Source: a methane-oxidizing endosymbiont of Gigantopelta aegis (GTDB lineage: Bacteria > Pseudomonadota > Gammaproteobacteria > Methylococcales > Methylomonadaceae). Taken from it: 64,000 nt of DNA. Both the position numbers and the translations under genes were made by a program. The notes beneath the pieces were generated by a model that ran no database searches, was not told the origin of the DNA, and was given only the letters and a program-made list of their open reading frames with translations. The DNA is taken from assembly GCF_016097405.1 (NCBI RefSeq), contig NZ_JAEHGD010000001.1, positions 642,345-706,344 on the forward strand. Direction: 5' to 3'. Within the stretch, counting starts at the first letter, position 1; every line of letters begins with the position of its first letter. Positions 26,885 through 37,203 of the stretch are shown in pieces.

Positions 26885-27312
26885 TTGCCACATCGGGCAG
26901 AACGATTATCTTGCTCGTTTTGTTCAATTTTTTCAGCGTACTTCAAAACCTCCGCTAAGGCTTTTTCATCCAGCTTTTTCAGGCTTTCGGTTTTTTGGTG
27001 TTGCCGCTGCCACTGCTGCTGCTGTTGCATCACCGCCTGTTTTTTTTGCTGTATGATGTTTTTTTGGTCGTTAATAGCTTGATCAAGTTTGGCCAAAAAA
27101 ATACGATACTCAGCAAATTGCTGGCTGGAAAGGTTTTGGCCGCCTTGTGATAAATCACGCTGTTCATAGTCACGTCGGTATTGCTTAAGACTCTCCAGCT
27201 TCACCACCGCATTGTTATAGTGTTGCTGGCAAACACCAAGCTTTTCCAAAGCCTGTTTTTCCTGGCGTTGGTAAAGCTCAATAACCACTCTGAGTCGCTG
27301 TGTTTTTTTCAT
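26863..27312 (-). CDS. fliJ: Flagellar export chaperone FliJ (3' end altered by repeat insertion)
   Basis: 149 residues, almost entirely predicted coiled coil, Gln/Lys/Glu-rich (residues about 15-135), matching the FliJ stalk protein that links the FliI ATPase to the export gate. It begins MKKTQRLRVVIELYQRQE and is 18 bp after fliI. The last residues (S-S-T-S-Y) are encoded by the inserted repeat c; removing repeat and duplication would give an ending of S-G-T-G-T-A then stop, so the change is minor and the protein may still work. Confidence 0.9.
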   Translation of the reverse strand: MKKTQRLRVVIELYQRQEKQALEKLGVCQQHYNNAVVKLESLKQYRRDYEQRDLSQGGQNLSSQQFAEYRIFLAKLDQAINDQKNIIQQKKQAVMQQQQQWQRQHQKTESLKKLDEKALAEVLKYAEKIEQNEQDNRSARCGNKSSTSY

Positions 27313-27330
27313 TATGTCTTATCCTGAATC

Positions 27331-28677
27331 CTACTCATCGATCAGCTGACTCAACTCTGTCAAGCTTCGGCTGATGTCTACGGCTTCATTCATATCTTGT
27401 TGCAAAAATGCCAGAATTTCATTGTTTTTAGCAATGGCATAATCAATTCTTGGATCTGATCCCGGTTGATAAGCTCCAACACTAATCAAATCTTTATTTT
27501 GCTGATAAATGGAATAGAGTTGTTTTAATTTCCGGGCTTTTTGCTGATGATCCGGTTCGACAATATCGGCCATGACTCGACTAATCGAGGCTTCAATATC
27601 GATTGCTGGATAATGTCCAGATTCGGCCAATTCACGTGACAATACAATGTGCCCATCAAGCACACCGCGCGCCGCATCGGCTATCGGATCATTGGTGTCA
27701 TCACCTTCTGCCAAAACCGTATAGAATGCCGTAATTGACCCGCCCTCTTCGTCTGCATTGCCAGCACGCTCAACCAATTGTGGTAACTTTGCGAAAACCG
27801 ACGGTGGATAGCCTTTTGTCGCGGGCGGTTCATCAATGGCCAATGCAATTTCCCGATACGCTTGAGCATAGCGAGTCAAAGAGTCCATCAGCAATAAAAC
27901 ATCCAGCCCCTGATCGCGGAAATATTCTGCAATACTGGTCGCCAGCAATGCCCCATGAACCCGCATCAAGGGTGAGTCATCGGCTGGCGATGCGACAACA
28001 ACAGCTCGATGCAAACCTTCTTCACCCAATATTTTAAGCACAAACTCGTTGACTTCCCGACCCCGCTCACCGATCAGTCCCACCACGACCACATCAGCCG
28101 AGGTAAAACGCGTCATCATGCCTAATAAAATACTTTTACCCACTCCGGTTCCTGCAAACAAGCCCATTCTTTGCCCACGCCCGACGCTGAACAGAGCATT
28201 GATGGGGCGCACACCGACATCCAATAATTCACGAATGGGTTTTCGACTTAATGGATTGATCGGCTTACCGGATAGCGGGACTTGATCATCGACCAACAAA
28301 GGGCCCTTAGCATCGAGAGGCTGTCCTGCACCATTCAACACCCGACCTAACAGACCAAAACCCACTTTTGCTAAACTGTTGGTGCCTAACGGAATCACTC
28401 GACAGCCTGGCTCCAAACCATGCGTAGAACCTGTTGGCATCAAAAACAATCGCTCACCGGCAAAGCCAACCACTTCCGCCCCAATCCGACTGCCATCTTT
28501 TGCTTCGACCAGACACAGTGACCCAATCGGTGCACGACACCCCTCAGCCTCCAAGGTCAAGCCGACCATACGACACAATCGCCCTTCGACAATCAATTCC
28601 GGCGCTTCCTTTAAGCGTTCGGCATAAGGCTCGAGTCGCTCCAGCCAGACTTCGCTACGATCGGCCGCCGGAATCAT
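27331..28677 (-). CDS. fliI: Flagellum-specific ATP synthase FliI
   Basis: 448-residue F1-type ATPase energising flagellar type III export. P-loop GLFAGTGVGKS at about residues 173-183, Walker B-region L-L-M-D-S-L-T-R near 257-264, and the R-G-V-L-D-G-H-I-V-L-S-R-x-L-A segment near 345. The start overlaps the fliH stop by four bases (ATGA), so it is translationally coupled. Confidence 0.97.
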   Translation of the reverse strand: MIPAADRSEVWLERLEPYAERLKEAPELIVEGRLCRMVGLTLEAEGCRAPIGSLCLVEAKDGSRIGAEVVGFAGERLFLMPTGSTHGLEPGCRVIPLGTNSLAKVGFGLLGRVLNGAGQPLDAKGPLLVDDQVPLSGKPINPLSRKPIRELLDVGVRPINALFSVGRGQRMGLFAGTGVGKSILLGMMTRFTSADVVVVGLIGERGREVNEFVLKILGEEGLHRAVVVASPADDSPLMRVHGALLATSIAEYFRDQGLDVLLLMDSLTRYAQAYREIALAIDEPPATKGYPPSVFAKLPQLVERAGNADEEGGSITAFYTVLAEGDDTNDPIADAARGVLDGHIVLSRELAESGHYPAIDIEASISRVMADIVEPDHQQKARKLKQLYSIYQQNKDLISVGAYQPGSDPRIDYAIAKNNEILAFLQQDMNEAVDISRSLTELSQLIDE

Positions 28678-29402
28678 GGCACTTTATCGTCCTGCCGCTG
28701 GCCACCCAACATTTTAGCCACAATAGCCGCCAGTCTGTTTTCAACACTGGCGTCTACATGCGAAGCGCCGCTTTCTACAATACAGCCACCGCGTGTCAAC
28801 AACGGATCTTCTTCTATGCGCCATTGGGCTGATTCTGTATCCAGTTTCAAGGCATCAATGACCAAGGCTGCATCCTCGGGATGTAATTTCAGGACCAAAT
28901 TCTGGTTTGCCACTGGCAAGGCTTTTATCGCTTCTTTGACAACGGCCACAATTTGACCGCTATCGGTTTTAATTTCCCGCCGAATCAACTGGGTTGCAAT
29001 ACCAATTACCAAGTCAAGCAAGGCTTTTTCGACCCGTTCATCCAACTGCTTAAAAGGTTCATTCAAAGACTCCATCAACCGATTAAAATCCGATATTTGT
29101 TGCTTGAGCACCTTGGATTTTTCTTCATACCCTTGTTTTTGGCCTTCTTCATAGCCTTGTTTGAAACCCTCTTCCTGCCCTTGTTTGAAGCCTTGTTCAT
29201 GACCTTGCTTGAAACCTTCTTGTCGACCTTGTTCAAAAGCTTCCTTGTAAGCCTGCTGCTGCATGTTTTCGATTTCTTCAACCGTCAATACCGGCGCTTT
29301 TTCCTGCTCCGATACCTTTGCCGAAAAATTTTCCAGATCACGCCAGGTATCGACATTTTTGATTTCATCGTCAGGAAAACGAACGCGATTAGACAAGCTC
29401 AT
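28674..29402 (-). CDS. fliH: Flagellar assembly protein FliH
   Basis: Negative regulator of FliI in the export apparatus. The central part has tandem G-x-x-x-G-type repeats (G-F-K-Q-G-x-E-x units, about residues 56-97), the hallmark of FliH helix-helix pairing, followed by the V/A-ATPase E-subunit-like C-terminal domain (about 110-240). The ATG at 29402 gives 242 residues; a GTG at 29417 is an alternative and has a better-spaced GGAG. The start overlaps fliG. Confidence 0.92.
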   Translation of the reverse strand: MSLSNRVRFPDDEIKNVDTWRDLENFSAKVSEQEKAPVLTVEEIENMQQQAYKEAFEQGRQEGFKQGHEQGFKQGQEEGFKQGYEEGQKQGYEEKSKVLKQQISDFNRLMESLNEPFKQLDERVEKALLDLVIGIATQLIRREIKTDSGQIVAVVKEAIKALPVANQNLVLKLHPEDAALVIDALKLDTESAQWRIEEDPLLTRGGCIVESGASHVDASVENRLAAIVAKMLGGQRQDDKVP

Positions 29403-30408
29403 CACCTCCGCCAGCACCTAGTGTGATCTCCCCGGCATCGGCCAGTTTCTTAGCAATGGCCAAAATATCTTTTTGCGCCGCCTCGACTTCACTCAAACGG
29501 GTTGGTGGTGCAGCTTCTAGGTCATCGCGTAACATTTCTGCCGCTCGCTTAGACATATTGCTAAATATTTTTTCTTTTAACTCATCATCGACGCCACGTA
29601 ATGCCAATAAGAGCTGATCGGTTGATACCTCACGCAGCAAAGTTTGAATACCTCGATCATCAACGGCCGCCAAATCTTCAAAGACAAACATTTTGTCCTG
29701 GATTTGTTGTCCAAGTTCAGGGTCACTTTCGTTGATTGACTCCATCAATTCCTCACTGATAGAGCCTTCGACAAAATTCAATATATTTGCCGCCGCATCA
29801 ATCCCGCCAACAGAAGACGATTTGACGCTATCACTACCGGTCAATTGTTTTTCCATCATTTCATCCAGTTCTTTCAAGGCGGCCGGCTGCACCCCTTCAA
29901 GCGTTGCAATCCGCATCAAAATATCCGAACGCATATTTTCCGGCAGTAAAGCTAATACTTCAGCCGCTTGGTCGGCATCAAGCAAAGACAAAATAATGGC
30001 AATAATCTGCGGATGCTCCAAGCGTATCAAGTCGGCAATCGAGCGTGAATCCATCCATTTAAGCTGTTCAATCCCTTTACTGTTCGCGCCCAGCAGAATG
30101 CGGTCGATAATACTGCCGGCTTTATCTGCGCCTAAGGCATTGGTCAACATATTGCGGATATATTCATCCGAATCCAAGCCTAAACCGGTTTCATCCTTGA
30201 TTTCGGTAATGAATCGTTCAAGCACGGCATCGACCATTTCCGGACGAATCCCTTCCAGTCTCGCCATCGTCGAGCCGATGTTTTGAACCTCCTTTGGTCC
30301 CATATTCTTCAATACACTGGCCGCTCTATCCTGGCCTACGGCCAACAGCAACAGCGCCGCCTGCTCAGGCTTGGTCAATTCCAACTCGGTGCTTTGCTCC
30401 TCAGCCAT
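29389..30408 (-). CDS. fliG: Flagellar motor switch protein FliG
   Basis: 339 residues forming the rotor part of the switch complex. The N-terminal FliF-binding domain starts with K-P-E-Q-A-A-L-L-L-L-A-V-G; the middle E-H-P-Q-I-I-A-I-I-L-S motif lies near residues 130-140; the C-terminal charged torque ridge D-D-E-L-K-E-K-I-F-x-N-M-S-x-R-A near 280. Overlaps fliF and fliH. Intact, but its partner fliF is broken. Confidence 0.97.
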   Translation of the reverse strand: MAEEQSTELELTKPEQAALLLLAVGQDRAASVLKNMGPKEVQNIGSTMARLEGIRPEMVDAVLERFITEIKDETGLGLDSDEYIRNMLTNALGADKAGSIIDRILLGANSKGIEQLKWMDSRSIADLIRLEHPQIIAIILSLLDADQAAEVLALLPENMRSDILMRIATLEGVQPAALKELDEMMEKQLTGSDSVKSSSVGGIDAAANILNFVEGSISEELMESINESDPELGQQIQDKMFVFEDLAAVDDRGIQTLLREVSTDQLLLALRGVDDELKEKIFSNMSKRAAEMLRDDLEAAPPTRLSEVEAAQKDILAIAKKLADAGEITLGAGGGDELV

Positions 30409-30834
30409 CTTCTTTCACCCACCCCTTCAAGACTTGCGCTACCAGCTGCGGATCTTCGTCTATCAACTTCTGTACATATTCCAGCCGTTTTTCATAACTT
30501 TGCGGCGCTTCCAACAGCAACAGGTCTTCAGCGCCGGCGGCCATTGCCAATTGTTCATCTTGAATAGCCTCTACAGGCACCGCGACCGGCTTACCGTTTT
30601 CATCGAATTTGACCACGCCGCCTATCGCTTCGGCTTCCTCACGCACACGCGCTAATTCCGCCGCCAGCACATCATCTTCATGCCGCGCAATCAATCCACG
30701 CATCACCGGGCGCAACACCCCTAAAACCAGGAACAAGACAACTGCAACGGCGGCTAATTGTTTAAGCGCATCGGCAAACCAGGGCTGCTCCCAAATCGCC
30801 AATTCAGGCAGTGGCGCCAAATCATCCAATGTAT
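30401..30834 (-). pseudogene. fliF: fliF C-terminal piece (MS-ring protein)
   Basis: About 144 codons containing the C-terminal membrane helix (QLAAVAVVLFLVLGVLRPVM) and the FliG-binding tail. An IS3-family element cuts the gene here. Deleting the element and one copy of the 4-bp duplication GTAT joins this frame to the 32498-33112 piece without a shift, reading V-A-F-N-T-L-D-D-L-A-P-L-P. Confidence 0.93.
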
Positions 30835-32497
30835 CCCCCTATGTCAACATACCTGTCGCCTAGGAAATTTTAAATCAGGAGACAAAAATGAGCGTATTTA
30901 GCCAAGAATTTAAAGTACAATCAGTAGAAAAAGCATTATCCAGAAGACCAGAACAATCGCTAAAGCAAATTGCAGTTACTTTAGGTGTGGGTTACTCCAC
31001 ACTTCAAAAATGGATTCGGTTAGCTAAGAAAAATCAACTCGAAAAAACAGAGTCAAACATGTCAAAAGAAAAAAGCCCTCAAGATTGGAATACAGTAGAA
31101 CGTTTTGAAGCCATTGTTCATTGTCATCATCTCACCGATGATCAGGCTAGCGCCTATTGTCGTGAACAAGGCATCTACTTACATCATCTAAATACCTGGA
31201 AAGCGGAATTTTTGTCAGAATCTAAATCAACAGAATCCGTATATAAACAGGCGCAAACAAAACTCAAACAAGAAAACAAGCGTTTGCATAAGGAGCTAAA
31301 CCGCAAAGAGAAAGCGTTATCAGAAACAGCGGCTTTACTGGTGTTATCAAAAAGTGCCAAGCGATCTGGGGGAAAAGGCGGCCGATTAATCGCCTACTCA
31401 GATCGCCAACACTACAGCGCACTCATTGATGAAGCCGTTGACAATGGAGCGCGGCAGAAATTAGCCTGTGAACTGGTGGGTATATCAGCTCGAACCTATC
31501 AGCGTTGGAACCGGGGAGAAGGACTCTCAGAAGACCTACGCTGCACAATACAGCGCCTGTGCACAATCAATTATCCGAGGCCATCAAGCAAGAAATCATC
31601 ACCGTGATTAATAAACCGGAATACAGCGCTTTAACGCCGCATCAAATCGTTCCGAGGTTATTGGATTTGGGCTGCTATCTCGCATCAGAATCAACCTTTT
31701 ATCGTGTCATGAAAGCCCACAACCAGCTTAAGCACAGAGCTAAAGGAGCCGCAGGTCAGCATAATAAACCGCAGTCACTCAAAGCCACACAGGCCAATCA
31801 AATCTACTCGTGGGATATTACATTTATTAAGCCCCGTCAAAGGGCAGTATTTTTACCTCTACATGGTGATGGACATCTATAGTCGGAAAATCGTAGGCTG
31901 GCAAGTTCATGATGCCGAATCAAGCGCACACGCTGCTGATTTGATCGAAGATATCGCTCGCCGGGAAAACATCGACAAGCAATTGGTGATACATTCTGAC
32001 AACGGCAGTCCGATGAAAGGCGCAACATTAAGGGCCAAATTGGTCGATTTAGACATTGCCACGTCGTTCAGCAGACCTCGTGTCAGTAATGATAATCCTT
32101 ATTCAGAATCGTTATTTAAAACAGTCAAATATCATCATACCTTTCCAGAAAACCCTTTTTAAAACATTAAGCGAAGCCAGGAACTGGGTTGAAGCTTTCG
32201 TTTGTTAGTTCAACAATGAACATCAACACAGTGCGCTCAAGTTTGTAACACCCAACCAACGCCATAACGGCTTAGACAGCGCCGTACTCGAAAAAAAGAA
32301 AACGAGTCATCGAGCAAGCAAAAAGAGACAATCCAGAGCGATGGAATGGACGACAAACACGAAATTTAACGCCCATTGGCCATGTTTATCTTAATCCGGA
32401 TAAGGAAAATTTCAACACAACAGAATGTCAAGCAGCTTAATAAAATTCATTTCGTAAATTATTGCAAAAAATGCGACAGGTTGGTTGACATTTAGCG
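30835..32497 (+). mobile_element. IS3-family insertion sequence, copy A (in fliF)
   Basis: 1663 bp, inside fliF, flanked by a 4-bp duplication GTAT (30831-30834 and 32498-32501). Near-terminal inverted repeats read TGTCAACATACCTGTCGC on the left and TGTCAACCAACCTGTCGC inward from the right. Nearly identical to copy B at 47829-49496. Confidence 0.92.
30888..32440 (+). pseudogene. IS3-family transposase OrfA/OrfB, copy A
   Basis: OrfA begins [19 protein letters not shown] with a helix-turn-helix (LKQIAVTLGVGYSTLQKWI) and a coiled-coil; OrfB carries the rve/DDE integrase core (W-D-I-T, Y-S-R-K-I-V-G-W, H-S-D-N-G-S-P). The normal IS3 frameshift between OrfA and OrfB is followed by extra breaks relative to copy B: a missing base in ACGACTGC, two missing bases in TTACGTATTT, shorter A-runs, and a TGG to TAG change near 32207. 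As written it cannot make full transposase. Confidence 0.85.
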
Positions 32498-33112
32498 GTA
32501 TTGAAGGCGACATTGCTCACCGTTACCTTGTCGCCCCGACTCGCATCATAACCCACAGCTTGCTTGACCAATTCTTCCAGTTGTCGCAAATCTTCTGCCG
32601 AATAAGGCCTTGAGCTAATTTCTCCCTCATCCAACACGACTTTTTTATTATCTACCACCACGGCAATGGATAGTTTTTTAACCACGCCGGTTGATAAACG
32701 AGTGTGGGTAATCGTTTTATCTAACTCATAATTACGAGTAGCACTTTTACGAATTGATTTTGGCGTTGTTGTATTGTTTTGTGCCTCCGCACCACTCGCT
32801 ACCTCCGGTGCCACACCTGTCGGTGGCGGCTGATTAGACAGGGCACCAGGCACCCCTTGCACCGCAGACTGCGTATTTTCCTCTTCCTGAGTTTGCTCAC
32901 TGCGAATCGCCGGCAAATCAGGATTGAACATCTCCTGGGTTTTTTCGGTTATGGAGAAATCCACATCCGCTGACACCTGGGTTCTTAAGCCATCGCGCCC
33001 GACAATCGGAATCAAAATATTTTGAATCCGGTCCATCAGATGTTCTTCAACCTGTTGTTTGTATTCAAACTGTTTCGTCGTCAAAAACAGATTGTCGCCA
33101 GTGTTTTTACTA
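32498..33112 (-). pseudogene. fliF: fliF middle piece (MS-ring protein)
   Basis: About 205 codons covering the periplasmic second half of FliF, with K-Q-F-E-Y-K-Q-Q-V-E at the start and the conserved N-Y-E-L-D-K-T-I-T-H-T segment. It is separated from its C-terminus by IS3 copy A and cut at the other end by IS5 copy A; beyond the IS5 lies a porin gene, so the N-terminal half of FliF is absent. The MS ring cannot be made from this locus. Confidence 0.92.
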
Positions 33113-33963
33113 GGGGCTGTTGCCGTTTTGAAAATCCCCTTGAAATTCAATAACTCCGCCACATAGATTGTTTATTTTGACTCAAAAACAAGCAAACTAT
33201 GCCGCGACAACTGCTTACGGATGAACTTTGGGAGAAACTGAAGATAATTATGTTGAAAATGGGAATTTATGACAAACCTTGTCTTCGAAAAACAGTCGAA
33301 GGTATTTTTTATCGCTTGCGAGTAGGTTGTCCCTGGAGAGATTTACCCACGGCTTTTGGTAATTGGAATGCGGTATATAAACGATTCAATGACTGGTCTC
33401 GTAAAGAAAAACTGATGGGTATTTTTAACGCCCTGGTTGTTGACCCAGACCTGGAATGGGAATTTATTGATGGGAGTATTGTGAAAGCACATCAGCATAG
33501 TAGTGGTGCGGCCTGTGAACAAGAAACAGCGATAGGGAAATCTGTCGCCGGGAACACCAGTAAAATTCATATGGCCGTTGATGCCTGTGGTCTTCCTATT
33601 CATTTCTCAGTGACAGGCGGCGAAGTTCATGACTGTAAAGAAGCACCGAAATTAGTTGCAGAGCTCCCAAAAGGTGACTATATAGTTGCTGACAGAGGCT
33701 ATGACAGTGAAGCATTACGTCTTCAAATTAAAGACAAAGGGGCTGTTCCTGTTATCCCAAGAAAAAAGAATTCAACTCAGGGAAATGATGAAATGGATTG
33801 GTGTCTCTACAAATATCGCCATCTCGTTGAAAATGTGTTTGCAAGACTTAAGCATTTCAGAGCGATCGCCACGCGATATGACAAACTCAAACGAAATTTT
33901 GAAGGCTCTATCGCTCTGGCTTGCGCCTTTTTATGGTTACCTATGTGAAATGGCAACAGCCCC
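33113..33963 (+). mobile_element. IS5-family insertion sequence, copy A
   Basis: 851 bp with inverted ends GGGGCTGTTGCC and TA on both sides (33111-33112 and 33964-33965). Three complete copies and one fragment occur in this window. It joins a fliF fragment to an unrelated porin fragment, so the junction arose by recombination or deletion rather than simple insertion. Confidence 0.92.
33199..33948 (+). CDS. IS5-family (IS427-like) transposase
   Basis: 249 residues, apparently the intact version: [19 protein letters not shown], a DUF4096-like N-terminal domain with C-P-W-R-D-L-P, then DDE residues in [20 protein letters not shown] and the C-terminal [12 protein letters not shown] motif. TA target duplication and these motifs fit the IS427 group. 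Confidence 0.92.
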   Translation: MPRQLLTDELWEKLKIIMLKMGIYDKPCLRKTVEGIFYRLRVGCPWRDLPTAFGNWNAVYKRFNDWSRKEKLMGIFNALVVDPDLEWEFIDGSIVKAHQHSSGAACEQETAIGKSVAGNTSKIHMAVDACGLPIHFSVTGGEVHDCKEAPKLVAELPKGDYIVADRGYDSEALRLQIKDKGAVPVIPRKKNSTQGNDEMDWCLYKYRHLVENVFARLKHFRAIATRYDKLKRNFEGSIALACAFLWLPM

Positions 33964-33965
33964 TA

Positions 33966-35021
33966 ATTATTGAGAAAAAATTTTCCGAAGAAGACTATTT
34001 ACAACTGGATATTCAATTTGCCAATGGCCCGGGCGTTGATGCGCCGTTACAAGGGGGTGCGATGGTCAATAATGATGTAATGGAAGACCCCGCCCATCAT
34101 AACGAACCATATATCGCCAAAGCTTTTTATGAACATCATTGGCACTTTTTTGATCAATTTGAACTGATCCTGGATATTGGTAAATTTGGTGTCAATGATT
34201 TTTTTGATGTCGGTAAAGACGTATCCGACCAAACCTCACAGTTTCTTAACCAAGCCATCAATAACAATGGTGCCTTTGATTACGTGCAAGATTTAGAAGG
34301 TCACGGCTATACCTATGGGGCGCGCTTTGGACTGGGCAATGATTCAGTCATGCTGGATGTGGCCTTCTTTTCATCTGATTCCTATTTACAAAACATCAGC
34401 AAAAAGAATTCCGTCGTCGTCGGTTTGACCTGGACACCAGAATGGTATCCGGGCATTAAAAGTGTTTATCAAATATATGGCTTCAGTAATTTTGGTGAAT
34501 ATGCCCGTTTTGATAATCAAGGCCGTTTAATCAGCAAAGATGTCAGTAAAATTGGAACTGAAGATAATGCCGATGATTTAAGTAAAACTGGTTTTGGCAT
34601 CAGTATCAATCATTCATTTCCTTCCGGTATCAATGTATTTGGTAAATATGGCCGACAGGATGATGACCGCGATGTCCGTCATTATCAGGATATGGACGAA
34701 ACTTATATGGTTGGTTTTGATATTCATGGTGAAAACTGGAACCGAGAAAATGATGTTTTCGGCATTGCCTTTGAAATTGATCGGTTGACAGGCAACCACC
34801 GTAAAGCACAAGAACGAGGTTATGAAGGCTTTTTTAGTCGCACAGGCGGGATTGGAAAAGGGAATTATGCCGATGAACGCGTGCTCGAGGTCTATTATAA
34901 ATATGCCTTCAATAACTACGTGCATATCAGCGCCGATTATCAATGGATCAATAATTTTTATTACAGCAAGTTGATTGGTGATGTACACTTTTTAGCCGGT
35001 CGTTTGAATGTTACTTTCTAA
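33966..35021 (+). pseudogene. Carbohydrate-selective porin (OprB-like), N-terminus removed
   Basis: About 351 codons of an outer-membrane porin: F-E-L-I-L-D-I-G-K-F-G-V-N-D-F-F-D-V and Q-F-L-N-Q-A-I-N-N-N match the OprB pattern, with alternating beta strands and a final Phe. The signal peptide and first strands are missing because the frame starts inside IS5 copy A. It is followed at 10 bp by cbtA, suggesting the porin once belonged to a cobalt or cobamide-related operon; the upstream control region is lost. Confidence 0.8.
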
Positions 35022-35031
35022 AAGGGTTACT

Positions 35032-35724
35032 ATGTTTTTTAAAAATATTGTCCTGGCGGCCTTTATCACCGCCATTGTCGCCAGTATCGCTTACAGCGCC
35101 TATCAAGAAGTGGCCGTCACGCCGATTATATTAGCGGCGGAAGAATTTGAAGTGCCCGAAGTGACTGGCAGCGAAACAGAAGAAACCTGGTCGCCGGAAA
35201 ACGGCCTCGAACGCCGTCTGTTTACCTTTTCAGCCGATTTTCTGACCGCTTTTTCCTTTAGCCTGATGCTGATCAGCGCCATGGCAACTCAACGCAAGCT
35301 GACGCTGTTGCAGGGTTTAGGCTGGGGCATTGCCGGTTATCTGTGTTTTTTCGTAGCTCCGGCCTTAGGTCTGCCGCCGGAAATCCCCGGCATAGAAACA
35401 TCATCCTTGGTCGGCCGACAACTGTGGTGGCTGATTGCCGTGATCTTCACCGCCGCAGGACTCTGGCTTGTTGTGTTTGCAAAAATTCCGCTTAAAACAG
35501 TCGGTATTGTGATATTGATTGCGCCTCATCTTTTGGGCGCACCGAACCCGGAGACCCATGCCTTTGCCAATCCTGACCCGGTCGCTGTGGCCCAATTAAC
35601 CGAACTGTGGCATCAATTCATCTTGCAAACCAGTATTGCTAATGCCTTGTTATGGCTTATAATTGGCGAAATCGGTGCCGTATTTACGCGCAAATGGATT
35701 TTGTCACTTGATCAACACACATAA
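35032..35724 (+). CDS. cbtA: CbtA-type cobalt transporter subunit
   Basis: 230 residues from ATG 35032 with five or six membrane helices; conserved F-F-V-A-P-A-L-G-L-P-P-E-I-P-G and A-P-H-L-L-G-A-P-N-P stretches are typical of CbtA. An alternative start at 35008 overlaps the porin. CbtA and CbtB are membrane proteins predicted to take up cobalt, commonly under B12 control; no B12 riboswitch is seen because the upstream region has been replaced by an IS. cbtB follows at 12 bp. Confidence 0.9.
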   Translation: MFFKNIVLAAFITAIVASIAYSAYQEVAVTPIILAAEEFEVPEVTGSETEETWSPENGLERRLFTFSADFLTAFSFSLMLISAMATQRKLTLLQGLGWGIAGYLCFFVAPALGLPPEIPGIETSSLVGRQLWWLIAVIFTAAGLWLVVFAKIPLKTVGIVILIAPHLLGAPNPETHAFANPDPVAVAQLTELWHQFILQTSIANALLWLIIGEIGAVFTRKWILSLDQHT

Positions 35725-35736
35725 ACAGGTTTTATT

Positions 35737-35907
35737 ATGACGCAACAAACACTCGAACAAACGTCGCTGTCGGCCAAGTCGATCCAGCTTTTAGCCGCGG
35801 CATTACTGGGCTTTTCCATCTTTGCTATCACTGCCCTCTCCCCCATCGAGGTTATCCACAATGCCACTCACGATACCCGCCACAGCGCAGGGTTTCCTTG
35901 CCATTAA
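35737..35907 (+). CDS. cbtB: CbtB-type cobalt transporter subunit
   Basis: 56 residues, too short for ordinary ORF cut-offs. One membrane helix (SIQLLAAALLGFSIFAITAL) followed by the diagnostic histidine-rich C-terminus H-N-A-T-H-D-T-R-H-S-A-G-F-P-C-H, the metal-binding signature of CbtB. It begins 12 bp after cbtA. Confidence 0.92.
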   Translation: MTQQTLEQTSLSAKSIQLLAAALLGFSIFAITALSPIEVIHNATHDTRHSAGFPCH

Positions 35908-35986
35908 GCTTATAGACATGTGGGATGGGAACGGCTGTAGGATGCAGAGCAAAGAACAACGCAAGGTGTAGTTGCCAAGAGCGACG

Positions 35987-36035
35987 GCTAAAAACCCATC
36001 AAAATGAGCAATCTGGATGATGGGTTTTTATAGCC
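35987..36035. terminator. Bidirectional terminator between cbtB and gmk
   Basis: Stem GGCTAAAAACCCATC / GATGGGTTTTTATAGCC between convergent genes, with the T/A run inside the stem serving both directions. Confidence 0.85.
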
Positions 36036-36040
36036 AAGTT

Positions 36041-37021
<981 letters not shown>

Positions 37022-37201
37022 CTATGACAAAGGCGTCACTTGATAAAGGTTCCGAATTAACCAGGCATTGACCGGCTCAGGCTTGCCCAGAAAAAATCCC
37101 TGTCCAAATTCAATACCCGTTTCGCGTAGGAAAATGAGTGTTTTTTCATCTTCGATAAATTCTGCCACACTCTGCATGGACAGGCCCGCCGCCAGCGTAT
37201 G
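37022..37201 (-). pseudogene. C-terminal piece of the EAL-domain gene
   Basis: Sixty codons including A-A-G-L-S-M-Q-S-V-A-E-F-I-E-D and G-I-E-F-G-Q-G-F-F-L-G-K-P-E-P, the last conserved part of EAL domains. Separated from the rest (38328-40121) by an IS630 element at a TA site. Removing the element plus one TA joins the pieces in frame as L-F-K-L-I-H-T-L-A-A-G-L. Confidence 0.93.
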
Positions 37202-37203
37202 TA

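Noticed and set aside
35908-35986. Structured RNA or cobalamin riboswitch remnant after cbtB
   Set aside because: I could not recognise a B12 box or a consistent fold, and its position after the operon does not fit a riboswitch.
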